64,000 bases of DNA from positions 1 to 64,000 of the forward strand of contig CALWIP010000027.1 of NCBI GenBank assembly GCA_944380775.1, in the 5' to 3' direction. The stretch comes from an uncultured Clostridia bacterium. GTDB lineage: Bacteria; Bacillota; Clostridia; Oscillospirales; Acutalibacteraceae. A program made the translations under genes and the position numbers. Below the pieces are notes generated by a model, which saw nothing but the letters and a program-made list of their open reading frames with translations, was not told where the DNA came from and did no database searches. How positions within the stretch are numbered: the stretch's first letter is position 1; the number at the start of each line of letters is the position of its first letter. Positions 16,193-24,565 of the stretch are shown here, piece by piece.

Positions 16193-17410
16193 TCAGTCCC
16201 CAACAGGGGAAAAGAATTTGTCATGGATGGCGGCGACCGCCTTGTCGGCGTCGCTGCGCTCAATCAGCACAGAGATTTTGATTTCGCTGGTAGAGATCAT
16301 CTGGATATTGATGTCGGCTTCAAACAGCGCCTCGAACATAGAGGCGGCGACGCCGGGATGGCTTTCCATGCCGGCCCCTACCACCGAAACCTTGGAGATG
16401 TTCTCGTCGTAGACCACGCCGCTCGCCCCGGAGGTTTCGAGGAAAGCGTTGACCAGCTCCAGCGTAGGCTTCAGGTTTGATTTTGCAATGGTAAAGCTGA
16501 TGTCCTTGGTGCCGTTGCGGCCGACTGACTGCAGGATAATATCCACGTTGACCCGCTTGGCAGAGAGCTTGGAAAACAGCTTAAACGCAAAGCCCGGGCG
16601 GTCCGGTACACCGATAATGGAAATTCGGGCGACGTCGTCGTCTTTTGCGACTCCGCTGATCAACATTTTCTCCATTTTAGTTGCCTCCTTCACGATGGTT
16701 CCCGGCGCCCGGGTCAAGCTGGAGAGAACTTCCAGCTCGATGTTATATTTCTTTGCCATTTCGACAGAGCGGTTGTTCAACACCTGTGCGCCGAGCGTGG
16801 CGAGCTCAAGCATTTCGTCGTAAGAAATGACGTCCAATTTCCGCGCGCCCTTCACCTTCCGCGGGTCCGCGGTGTACACCCCTTCCACATCGGTGTAAAT
16901 TTGGCAGAGGTCTGCGTGCATGGCGGCTGCAATGGCGACCGCACTGGTGTCAGAACCGCCGCGGCCCAGGGTTGTCATATCGTTGTATCGGTTGATCCCT
17001 TGGAATCCCGTGACGACGACAATATTTTTTTTGTCCAGTTCCTTTTGGATGCGGTCCGGCGTGACCTGTTTGATGCGCGCGATGCCGTAGGCGGAGCTGG
17101 TGAGGAAACCGGCCTGCCAGCCGAGCAACGAAATAACTGGGTAACCCAGTTTTTCAATCGCCATGGCCAAAAGGGACGCCGAGATCTGTTCCCCGGCGGT
17201 CATCAGCATATCCATTTCTCGGCGGGAGGCGTCGGGATTGATTTCCCTTGCTTTTTCAATCAAATCATCCGTCGTATCGCCCTGTGCGGAGACCACCACG
17301 ACGACGTCGTTGCCCTTGTCATAGGTTTTGGTGACGATATCGGCGACATTAAACACACGCTCCGCGTTTGCAACGGAGCTGCCACCAAATTTTTGTACAA
17401 TCAAACCCAA
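16193..17410 (-). CDS. lysC: Aspartate kinase
   Basis: This 405-residue enzyme phosphorylates L-aspartate, the first step to lysine, threonine and methionine. It starts with the kinase signature VQKFGGSSVA and carries GEQISASLLA, TLGRGGSDTSAVA and the TDVEGVYTADPR nucleotide-binding region. Two ACT domains follow in the last 150 residues (for example GVPDRPGFAFKLF and GAGMESHPGVAASMF), implying feedback inhibition. The start is a TTG at 17410, with GAGGAGGG eight bases upstream; no closer ATG fits the kinase start. It is the last gene of the ACT - hom - thrB - lysC operon, 34 bases after thrB. Confidence 0.95.
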   Translation of the reverse strand: MGLIVQKFGGSSVANAERVFNVADIVTKTYDKGNDVVVVVSAQGDTTDDLIEKAREINPDASRREMDMLMTAGEQISASLLAMAIEKLGYPVISLLGWQAGFLTSSAYGIARIKQVTPDRIQKELDKKNIVVVTGFQGINRYNDMTTLGRGGSDTSAVAIAAAMHADLCQIYTDVEGVYTADPRKVKGARKLDVISYDEMLELATLGAQVLNNRSVEMAKKYNIELEVLSSLTRAPGTIVKEATKMEKMLISGVAKDDDVARISIIGVPDRPGFAFKLFSKLSAKRVNVDIILQSVGRNGTKDISFTIAKSNLKPTLELVNAFLETSGASGVVYDENISKVSVVGAGMESHPGVAASMFEALFEADINIQMISTSEIKISVLIERSDADKAVAAIHDKFFSPVGD

Positions 17411-17444
17411 TGGATTTTCCCTCCTCAGATGCGGCCGGAAAGGC

Positions 17445-18341
17445 CTAATCAAACGCGATCTGCGCGCCGGTGGCGTTCGCCTGGTGGATTTCCAACCGCC
17501 AGCCAGTGATTCCCTTTTCTTCCAGGTGGCGCAGCGCATACTGTGTGAAATTCCCGGTGTCGGCGACGTCCGCCAGCGCAATGATTGTCGGGCCTGCGCC
17601 GCTGATATAGGTTCCCAGCGACCCCAATTCATAACTCAGGCGAAACACTTGGTCCAGATGTGGGATCAAGCCGGAGCGATGGGGCTGATGCAGGCGGTCC
17701 TGGACGGCAACCCGCAGGTTCTCTGTTTTACCGGAGAATAGCGTCGCCGTCATCAGCGCCGAGCGGGAAAGGTTGTACACGGCGTCTTCGCGGGAATACT
17801 GTGCAGGAAGGATGGCGCGCGCCTTTTCCGTTTTCAGCTCGAACGGCGGGATGAACAGCACAAAACGGATGTTTTCCGCCACCGGGACGCTCACGCTGTA
17901 GACCCGCTCTCCTTCAATAGCGGAGGCGACAAGCCCCCCGGAGATGGCCGGTGTGGTGTTGTCTGGGTGGCCTTCGATCTTTGCCGCGAGGTTGATGAGT
18001 TCCTGTTGGGAAAGCGGGCTGCCCAGCAGGCGGTTTGCGCCCAACAGACCGGCGACGATGCAGGCGGAACTGCTCCCCAGGCCGCGCGCCATGGGGATGT
18101 CGTTTTGCTGGATGATCTTCATCCCGGGCAGCCGCCGGCCGCAGAGTTCATATAAGCGCCCTGCCGCCCAGTAGATGAGGTTGCTTTCATCTGTAGGAAT
18201 GGGGACTTCGTCTTTGGAGCTGATTTCCAGGGAGTCGGATTCCTCCATCCAAACCTGGTTTTGAAGCGTCAACGCGATCCCCAGCGAGTCAAAGCCGGAG
18301 CCAAGGTTTGCGCTGGTTGCAGGGACCTGCACTCGTATCAT
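17445..18341 (-). CDS. thrB: Homoserine kinase
   Basis: This 298-residue GHMP kinase converts homoserine to O-phosphohomoserine, which is then used by threonine synthase. The opening VQVPATSANLGSGFDSLG and the glycine-rich ATP loop PMARGLGSSSACIVA are diagnostic, and GTYISGAGPTIIAL near the end is the third GHMP motif. The ATG is at 18341. It lies between hom and lysC on the same strand; threonine synthase itself is not in the window. Confidence 0.96.
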   Translation of the reverse strand: MIRVQVPATSANLGSGFDSLGIALTLQNQVWMEESDSLEISSKDEVPIPTDESNLIYWAAGRLYELCGRRLPGMKIIQQNDIPMARGLGSSSACIVAGLLGANRLLGSPLSQQELINLAAKIEGHPDNTTPAISGGLVASAIEGERVYSVSVPVAENIRFVLFIPPFELKTEKARAILPAQYSREDAVYNLSRSALMTATLFSGKTENLRVAVQDRLHQPHRSGLIPHLDQVFRLSYELGSLGTYISGAGPTIIALADVADTGNFTQYALRHLEEKGITGWRLEIHQANATGAQIAFD

Positions 18342-18428
18342 TCTATTCCACTTCCTCTGTTTTGGAAACGCGGAAAAACGTTCCGCTGCGTTCCCCTTTT
18401 TTCAGACCTGACGGAAAGCGCACGGTTT

Positions 18429-19673
18429 TTAGGAAAAGTCGCCAATACGCACCCGGCTCAGAACGGAGACGCCCTGCGCCTCCAACGTCTCCAGCTTTTG
18501 CTGCAGCGCGCCTTCCTCCTGCTTGGGCGTTACAAACGCGAACTCTGCCGGTTCTGCGCCAGGCCGGGCCAGCGGGGTCACGCCGCCAAAGAGAGCGTCC
18601 GCTTTTTTCAGGCCGCCGCCGCTTTCATCCTTTGCCCGCACATACATGGAGGCCGGGTTGCGCAGGAAATCCTGCACATAATCCGGGGAGCCGTCTTCCC
18701 AGAAGAGATATTTCCGCGCCTTGAAATGTTTGACGCAATCGATGACGTCAGCGACCACCGCGCTGGCGGTGGGAAGCTTGCCGGCGCCCTTGCCATAGAA
18801 CATCACGTCGCCGGTGGCGTCGCCGCGGACCAGAATGCCGTTGAAGACATCGTCAACAGTGGCAAGCTGGCTTTCACGGGAGAGGAACATGGGGCTCACC
18901 AGAAGCTGTAGCTGCCCATTTCCCAGCTTTTTCACTTCCGCAATTAGCTTGATTACTCCACCCCAGGAATCAGCGTATTCAACGTCTTCTTTTGTGATGT
19001 CCGTAATGCCCTCAGTGTGCACCTGGCGGGGATAGACATGCTTGCCAAAAGCAAGGGAAGCCAAAATGCAAATTTTCCGGCAGGCGTCCTCGCCTTCGAT
19101 ATCCGCGGCTGGGTTGCGCTCCGCATAGCCGAGCTTTTGGGCTAGTGCAAGCGCGTCTTCAAAGCCCATATGGTCACGGATCATCTTCGTCAAGATGAAA
19201 TTCGTCGTGCCGTTCAGGATGCCGGCAATGCCAATCACCTCGTTGGCTGCCAGGCATTGGCTGATTGGCCGGATGATGGGGATGCCGCCGCCGACGCTGG
19301 CTTCAAATAGATAATTGACGTTCTTTCCCTGCGCCAGCGCGAGCAGTTCTGCGCCTTTTTCCGCTACCAGCTCTTTGTTAGAGGTTACCACGCTCTTCCC
19401 CGCCTCCAGGCATTGGCGCGTGTATTCGAGCGCCGGATGGAGGCCGCCCATCGCTTCGACGACAACGCGGATCTCGGGATCCTCTAAAATCTCGTCGAAT
19501 GATTTGGTGAATTGAGCGGTAAACGGGCTTTCGGGGAATTCCCGCAGATCCAAGATCTTTTTGATCCGGATCTCTTCCTTTGCCCGTTTTGCGATGCTTT
19601 CCGCATGCTGCGTCAGGACCTCCACTACGCCGGAGCCGACGACGCCATATCCCATCACTGCGATTTGAACCAT
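18429..19673 (-). CDS. hom: Homoserine dehydrogenase
   Basis: This 414-residue enzyme reduces aspartate semialdehyde to homoserine with NAD(P)H. The N-terminal Rossmann loop GYGVVGSGVVEV, the SNKELVAEKG stretch, the active-site region GGGIPIIRPI and GILNGTTNFIL, and AERNPAADIEGEDACRK are all present. The final 75 residues form an ACT-like domain, but the usual DxPGVLA loop is replaced by a Gly-rich DESGGGLKKAD, so its ligand site looks degenerate. Threonine inhibition may therefore be altered; that is inference. Gene order places it directly after the ACT-domain gene. Confidence 0.95.
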   Translation of the reverse strand: MVQIAVMGYGVVGSGVVEVLTQHAESIAKRAKEEIRIKKILDLREFPESPFTAQFTKSFDEILEDPEIRVVVEAMGGLHPALEYTRQCLEAGKSVVTSNKELVAEKGAELLALAQGKNVNYLFEASVGGGIPIIRPISQCLAANEVIGIAGILNGTTNFILTKMIRDHMGFEDALALAQKLGYAERNPAADIEGEDACRKICILASLAFGKHVYPRQVHTEGITDITKEDVEYADSWGGVIKLIAEVKKLGNGQLQLLVSPMFLSRESQLATVDDVFNGILVRGDATGDVMFYGKGAGKLPTASAVVADVIDCVKHFKARKYLFWEDGSPDYVQDFLRNPASMYVRAKDESGGGLKKADALFGGVTPLARPGAEPAEFAFVTPKQEEGALQQKLETLEAQGVSVLSRVRIGDFS

Positions 19674-19705
19674 TGTTTCCTTTCCCCTTGCTTTTCGGTT
19701 TCGTC

Positions 19706-20149
19706 TCAGGTTTCGTCTGAAATATTTTGCAACGCGGTGATCCCGTCCAAACGCCCCAGGCGGTTCAAAAGGTCAGAAAGGGAACCGTTCATCTGGTCGA
19801 TCCGCGCAGAAATAGACACTAACGCTTTCCCGTTTACCGGGATGTTCTGATTGATGGTCAGAATATTCGCGCCCATGCTGGTAAAGACGCCGGCTGCCGC
19901 CATCAACACGCCGGGCTTGTCATACAGCACCATCTGGATGGTGATAATGCGGTTGAGCGAGGTGTTTTGATACGGGTATACGGCGTCCTTATATTTATAA
20001 AACACGCTGCGGGAGATTCCCGCCATGCGGGCCGCCTCTGAGGTGCTTGACGCTTCAGCGTTTAAAAGATATTGCTTGGCCTCCAACACCTTGCGGAACA
20101 CCGGCGGGAGCACATTCTGGTCGACCAGCAGAAAGGTCGCGTCTTTCAT
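19706..20149 (-). CDS. ACT domain-containing protein (PheB/UPF0735-like)
   Basis: This 147-residue protein has a short helical, HTH-like N-terminal half (SSTSEAARMAGISRSVFYKYKD is a helix-turn-helix pattern) and a C-terminal ACT domain (about residues 70-145, with VLYDKPGVLMAAAGVF). Relatives are called PheB or ACT-domain regulators. Being the first gene of the homoserine/aspartokinase operon suggests an amino-acid-sensing role for this pathway, possibly as repressor of its own operon. Direct DNA binding is not proven by the sequence. Confidence 0.85.
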   Translation of the reverse strand: MKDATFLLVDQNVLPPVFRKVLEAKQYLLNAEASSTSEAARMAGISRSVFYKYKDAVYPYQNTSLNRIITIQMVLYDKPGVLMAAAGVFTSMGANILTINQNIPVNGKALVSISARIDQMNGSLSDLLNRLGRLDGITALQNISDET

Positions 20150-20184
20150 TGTCCGCCCTCCAAATACGATTGTATTGCATCAAT

Positions 20185-20220
20185 GTACACCAGTGTACCA
20201 TTTTTCTACCCGGATTGCAA
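20185..20220 (-). promoter_or_regulatory. Promoter of the ACT-hom-thrB-lysC operon with overlapping palindrome
   Basis: On the reverse strand, TTGCAA (20215-20220) and TACACT (20192-20197) are 17 bases apart. A perfect dyad GTACAC-CA-GTGTAC (20185-20198) covers the -10, a position suited to a repressor. Confidence 0.72.
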
Positions 20221-20259
20221 GGGGAAACGCAAAATTTTCCCTGGCGGGACGTACAGAAA

Positions 20260-20293
20260 ATGGCAAAACAGGCGCCCGGTGTACACGGACGCC
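20260..20293 (-). terminator. Terminator after the PBP gene
   Basis: Reading the reverse strand, GGCGTCCG and CGGGCGCC pair around TGTACAC and are followed by TGTTTTGCC. The T-run is imperfect. Confidence 0.55.
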
Positions 20294-20306
20294 TGCACGG
20301 CTTTTC

Positions 20307-22733
20307 TCAAAGGAACGGATTCACCAGGAAGGGGTCCTCCTCTTCGGGGGGCGGCGCCTCCTCGCTGGTTTCCGGCGCCGGCTCCTCGGACGGGAACACT
20401 TCGGAGAAAGCAGGCTCCTGTGCGGAAGAAGACGGCTCCTCCGGCGGCTCGTGGGACTCCGGCTCGGGCTCTTTGCTTTCCGACGGATTCCACGGGAACC
20501 AACCGCCGGACGAACTCTCCGCTTCACTGCTAGACGCCTGCTCGGACGACTCCGGCGGGAGCAGCGAAGAGAGCGGGTCCGACAAGGCGCTGGAAGAGGA
20601 ATCAGACGCGTGGTTGCCCTCGCACATGCCGGGCATGTTGGAGCGGCTGTACCAGCCGGTTCCGGTTTCCGTGCAAGAGGAGGAAGCGAGCTTGCCGGTC
20701 TCTTCGCAATAGGTTGCCGAGATCACGTTGCTGTCCAGAGAGAAGGTCTTAGCTTCTTTGCCCTCCAGATAGCGGACCATGATCTCACGCCAGAGCGTGA
20801 GCGAGGTACGGGTTTCTGTGCTCGTCATGCCGGTGGGGGTCTCATAGCCGCACCACACGCCTGCCACGGCGTAAGGACTGCCGCCGATGAACCAGCTGTC
20901 GCGGTCGTCGTCCGTGGTACCGGTTTTGCCGAAGAGATCCCAGCCGCTAATCTGCGCGCGGGGGGCGGTGCCCCAACTGCTGTAAATCACATTACGCAGC
21001 AGGCGGTGCATAATGGTCGCGCTCTCCGAGCTGAGAACCTGCACAGGGTCGTTGTTGCGGTTGTCCAGAAGCACGTTGCCGTCATGGTCCAAAACATAGT
21101 AGTAGGTGTAAGGCTCGTTGTAAACGCCGCCGTTGCCAAACATCTGGAAGCCGCCCACCATTTCTTCCACCGTTGCGCCGCCGTTCATTCCGCCGATGGA
21201 CATCGCGGAAAGCGAGTGGCTATCTTCCATCGGGTTCAAATGGGTAAAGCCGAGCTGTTCGGTCAGGAACTGGAAGCTGTGCTCCGGCGTTAAGAGATCG
21301 CACAAATGCGCCGCCGGGGCATTCAGCGAGGCAGCCAGTGCATGCGCCACCGTCACTTCGCCGAGATAGGCGCGGCCTGCGTTGCTGGGGCCGGGTTTGC
21401 CTTCTCCAAACCAGTCCGGGAACGGTTCATCCTGCAAAATCGTAGAGTAATTGATGACGCCCTCGTCAACAGCGAGACCATACACCGAGAGCGGCTTGAT
21501 GGATGAGCCCGGCTGCCGCGGGGTATCCGTCGCATAGCTGAGCAGCCGGTTCCCAGTGCGCTCTCCGATACGGCCCACCGTCGCGAGAACCCGGCCGTCA
21601 TAATCCATCATCAGGAAACCCGCCTGGATTTCTTCGTTTTCCGGCAGGAATTCCTCGTCGGAGAAGACGTCTTCAGCAATCTGCTGGGCTTGTTCATCCA
21701 TGGCGCAGTAAATGCTCAGGCCGTTATAGTACATCATATTGGTCGCCTCGGTCCCCGAAATATTCAGCGATTCCTGTAAATCGGCGACCACATCGGCAAA
21801 GACCGCGTCAATATACCAATTCCACACTTCAACGTTGTCCACTACGTTTTCGGCGGTTTTGCCCACAAAGGTCATCGTGGCAGACTCCGCCATCGCCTGG
21901 TCGTATTCCGCCTGGGTAATGAGCTGCTGGTCCAGCATCTGGTCCAACACGTTTTCGCGGCGTTCCCGGTTGGCCTGCGGGTGCAGCAGCGGGTCGTATT
22001 TGCTGGGGTTTTGGGTGATCCCGGCAATGGCTGCGCATTGTGCGAGCGAGCAATCCTGGATATCTTTGTCAAAATACAGGTTTGCCGCCGCTTGGACGCC
22101 CTGGCTGCTGCCGCCGAAATTAACCACATTGAGATATGTCTCTAAAATTTTATCTTTGGAATATTTCTTTTCTAGATTGAGCGCGCGGAAGATCTCCTTG
22201 ACTTTGCGCGTCAGGCTCACCTCGTCCTCGCCGGTCAGGTTCTTCACCAGCTGCTGCGTGATGGTGGAGCCGCCGAAATCGCTGCCTTTGGTAAAGAGCG
22301 TGACCACCGCGCCGGCGGTGCGGTACCAGTCGACGCCCTGGTGCTCGCGAAAACGTTTGTCTTCAATGGCAATCACCGCGTTTTTCATGTTTTCCGGGAT
22401 CTCGTCAAAGTTGACCCACACGCGGTCTTCACTGCCGGAAAGCCGTTGGTATTCGACTGGCTGCCCGTTTTCATCGTAGACATAGATGAAACTGGTGTAG
22501 TTGAGCTTGAGTTGGTTGAGGTCCAGCTTGATGCTTTCGTTCCGCATGCTGTAAATAAAAGAGCCGAGCGAAATCAAGACCACTGTGCCCGCAATAGCCA
22601 GCACAACGAAAAGGGTCAGCAAAATCTTCCATGCCATTTTCCAGATGGAGGCCAAATTCAGCGCGGCAGAGCGCGCCAGGTATTTTCCTCCCCCGTTCGG
22701 CACGGTGTATTTGCTGATGTCGGTTTTTCTCAT
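20307..22733 (-). CDS. Class A penicillin-binding protein (transglycosylase/transpeptidase)
   Basis: This 808-residue bifunctional cell-wall synthase has a short cytoplasmic N-terminus, one membrane helix at about residues 32-58, a GT51 domain with EDKRFREHQGVDW and GGSTITQQLVKNL, and a transpeptidase domain. The transpeptidase motifs are the SxxK serine in QPGSSIKPL, the SLN motif in ALAASLNAPA, and KTGTTDDDRD. After GYETPTG and the fold end comes a low-complexity extracellular tail of about 100 residues rich in Ser, Glu and Pro. I chose the ATG at 22733, which has GGAGGTGG upstream. The frame is open further upstream but the sequence there is not PBP-like. Confidence 0.95.
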   Translation of the reverse strand: MRKTDISKYTVPNGGGKYLARSAALNLASIWKMAWKILLTLFVVLAIAGTVVLISLGSFIYSMRNESIKLDLNQLKLNYTSFIYVYDENGQPVEYQRLSGSEDRVWVNFDEIPENMKNAVIAIEDKRFREHQGVDWYRTAGAVVTLFTKGSDFGGSTITQQLVKNLTGEDEVSLTRKVKEIFRALNLEKKYSKDKILETYLNVVNFGGSSQGVQAAANLYFDKDIQDCSLAQCAAIAGITQNPSKYDPLLHPQANRERRENVLDQMLDQQLITQAEYDQAMAESATMTFVGKTAENVVDNVEVWNWYIDAVFADVVADLQESLNISGTEATNMMYYNGLSIYCAMDEQAQQIAEDVFSDEEFLPENEEIQAGFLMMDYDGRVLATVGRIGERTGNRLLSYATDTPRQPGSSIKPLSVYGLAVDEGVINYSTILQDEPFPDWFGEGKPGPSNAGRAYLGEVTVAHALAASLNAPAAHLCDLLTPEHSFQFLTEQLGFTHLNPMEDSHSLSAMSIGGMNGGATVEEMVGGFQMFGNGGVYNEPYTYYYVLDHDGNVLLDNRNNDPVQVLSSESATIMHRLLRNVIYSSWGTAPRAQISGWDLFGKTGTTDDDRDSWFIGGSPYAVAGVWCGYETPTGMTSTETRTSLTLWREIMVRYLEGKEAKTFSLDSNVISATYCEETGKLASSSCTETGTGWYSRSNMPGMCEGNHASDSSSSALSDPLSSLLPPESSEQASSSEAESSSGGWFPWNPSESKEPEPESHEPPEEPSSSAQEPAFSEVFPSEEPAPETSEEAPPPEEEDPFLVNPFL

Positions 22734-22810
22734 GGCTGAACCGCCACCTCCTGTGTTACAACAAGACCTGGTTTTCCCGCGGCGCTGCCCAAAGGCTGGC
22801 GGGCGCCGCT

Positions 22811-22839
22811 GTATAAATCGTCCTCCCCTGCCCATACTA
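22811..22839 (+). promoter_or_regulatory. Candidate forespore (sigma-G-like) promoter of the bofC-like gene
   Basis: GTATA at 22811-22815 and CATACTA at 22833-22839 are separated by 17 bases. This fits the sigma-G/sigma-E type of promoter rather than sigma-A, and is consistent with bofC being a sigma-G gene in Bacillus subtilis. Confidence 0.5.
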
Positions 22840-22918
22840 GGAGAGATTTGGAAACGGCGCGGACTTGCGCCGGGATCATTCCGGCCCGGCGGGGCCGGTT
22901 TGGAAAGAGGTGAATCAG

Positions 22919-23308
22919 ATGCGCAAACCGATGCGTTTTGTGGGGGTTGTCCTTCTCCTGGTGACGCTTGTCGCACTGGCGACCGTGCCGCACCGGCAAG
23001 AAACGCCGGCTTTTTCTTCCCAGGAACCGGCGCAACAAAGTCATTCTACCGCAAATAGCCGGACAAGTCAAGAAAACAGCGGGCTGCCGGCCATGGCAGA
23101 GGAGATGGAAACGCGTGAGGGGCCTTATCTCGTGCGGGAATATGAGGGGCGAATCGGCGTCTTTTTGGAAGGAGAACTGTTGCCGCTCCAGGAACTCCCT
23201 GTGGTCGTTGCGGAGCTTCCTAAAACAGACCAGCTCTTGTTGGCAAGCGGGATCCCAGCGGAAAGCAAACAGGAGCTGCTCCGCATCCTGGAGGATTACG
23301 GCAGCTGA
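22919..23308 (+). CDS. BofC C-terminal domain-like protein
   Basis: This 129-residue protein has an N-terminal membrane or signal segment (residues 8-24), a Ser/Gln/Thr-rich linker, and a C-terminal 60-residue module with YLVREYEGRIGVF, ELPVVVAELPKTDQ and a final LLRILEDYGS. This follows the BofC C-terminal domain pattern. BofC acts between the forespore membranes and restrains SpoIVB-dependent sigma-K activation in Bacillus; here only the C-terminal domain is recognisable, so the role is inferred. The ATG at 22919 follows AGAGGTGA, and the upstream DNA has a sigma-G-like promoter. Confidence 0.68.
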   Translation: MRKPMRFVGVVLLLVTLVALATVPHRQETPAFSSQEPAQQSHSTANSRTSQENSGLPAMAEEMETREGPYLVREYEGRIGVFLEGELLPLQELPVVVAELPKTDQLLLASGIPAESKQELLRILEDYGS

Positions 23309-23326
23309 GCGCGCCCCTCCTTTTTA

Positions 23327-24553
23327 TTATGTGACCTGAAAGAGGTAAAATTTCAGATAATTGGTCTCCGGCACATTCCAGAGGATTGGGTGGTCCGGCG
23401 CTTGCTGCCTCGCCTCAATCTGCCGCAGCGAGACGTGGGCGTCAAATGCGGCGCTGCGCAGCATGGAGCAGAAGAGGTCTTCCGTCATGAAATGGGAGCA
23501 GGAGCAGGTGGCCAGGTATCCCCCGCGCGGAAGGAGCTTCATCGCCCGCAGGTTGATCTCTTTGTAGCCGCGAAGCGCACGGTCCACCGTATGGCGGGAC
23601 TTTGTAAATGCCGGAGGGTCTAAAATGATAAAATCAAACCCTTCCTCCCGCCTCTCCTGCGGCAGAAGGTCAAACACATTGGCCGCCTGAAAGGTGACCG
23701 CGCCTTCCAAATGGTTGCGCGCCGCATTGGCTTTCGCCATTTCAATGGCGTCCTCCGAAATGTCCACCGCGTGGACATGGATTGCGCCGCCTTTGGCCGC
23801 ATTGAGCGCAAACGAACCCGTGTGGGTAAAGCAATCCAGCACGCGGCGGCCCCGGCTCAACCGGGACACCGCGAGACGGTTGTATTTCTGGTCCAGGAAA
23901 AAACCGGTTTTCTGCCCATTCTCGAAATCCACCGCATAGCGGATGCCGTTTTCTACAATCTCCGTCTCGGTGGAAACAGGCGGCTCAGGGCCGCCTTCCC
24001 AGAGGAAAAAGCCCTTCCCCTCCTGCATCCCTTCCCGCTCCCGCAGGTTGACGTCGTTCCGCTCATAGATGCCGTCGAGATTCTGCCCGTCCCTGCGCAG
24101 GATCTCGTACAGCTTGCGGAAAATCATCTCTTTGCGGCGCTCAATGCCGAGGGAAAGCGTCTGCGCAACGAGAACATTCTGAAAGCGGTCTACCGTTAGG
24201 CCTGGGAAATGGTCCGCTTCTCCAAAAAGGATGCGGCAGCAGCTGAGATCGTCCCCCATGACGGTTTTGCGGTATTCCCAAGCATAGCGGAGGCGGCGCT
24301 CCCAGAATTCCGGGCCGAACGTGTCGTTTGCGTTGGTAGAAATTACCCGTACGCGGATTTTCGAATGGCTGTTGTAAAAACCGGTGCCCAGGTATTTTCC
24401 CTGCCGGTTGAAGAGGTCGGCAAGATCCCCGTCCGCAGGATATGCTTCTTGCGGGACGATTTCCGTGTCGTAGACCCACGGGTGGCCTTCCCGAATGCTG
24501 TTTTCCGCCTTGCGCGTCACGGTCAGCGCAGGCAGGGTTCGCGGTTGTTTCAT
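23327..24553 (-). CDS. Class I SAM-dependent rRNA methyltransferase (RlmI/RlmK-like)
   Basis: This 408-residue protein has the RlmI layout: an N-terminal PUA domain (about residues 5-80), a middle RNA-binding region, and a Rossmann methyltransferase domain with VLDCFTHTGSFALNAA (SAM motif I), VDISEDAIEMAKAN (motif II) and the catalytic FIILDPPAFTKS (motif IV). A later CSCSH motif, typical of cytosine-C5 RNA methyltransferases, supports 5-methylcytosine formation in 23S rRNA. It lies 12 bases downstream of the DegV gene on the same strand, so they are co-transcribed. Confidence 0.88.
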   Translation of the reverse strand: MKQPRTLPALTVTRKAENSIREGHPWVYDTEIVPQEAYPADGDLADLFNRQGKYLGTGFYNSHSKIRVRVISTNANDTFGPEFWERRLRYAWEYRKTVMGDDLSCCRILFGEADHFPGLTVDRFQNVLVAQTLSLGIERRKEMIFRKLYEILRRDGQNLDGIYERNDVNLREREGMQEGKGFFLWEGGPEPPVSTETEIVENGIRYAVDFENGQKTGFFLDQKYNRLAVSRLSRGRRVLDCFTHTGSFALNAAKGGAIHVHAVDISEDAIEMAKANAARNHLEGAVTFQAANVFDLLPQERREEGFDFIILDPPAFTKSRHTVDRALRGYKEINLRAMKLLPRGGYLATCSCSHFMTEDLFCSMLRSAAFDAHVSLRQIEARQQAPDHPILWNVPETNYLKFYLFQVT

Positions 24554-24565
24554 ATTGCCTCCCTT

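Noticed and set aside
20279..20286. GTGTACAC palindrome as a second operator for the ACT-hom operon
   Set aside because: It is better explained as the loop of the PBP terminator and is downstream of a different gene.
20025..21293. Long open frame (422 codons) on the + strand opposite the PBP gene
   Set aside because: It mirrors the Ser/Glu/Pro-rich and high-GC coding of the PBP, shows no domain and lacks a ribosome binding site.
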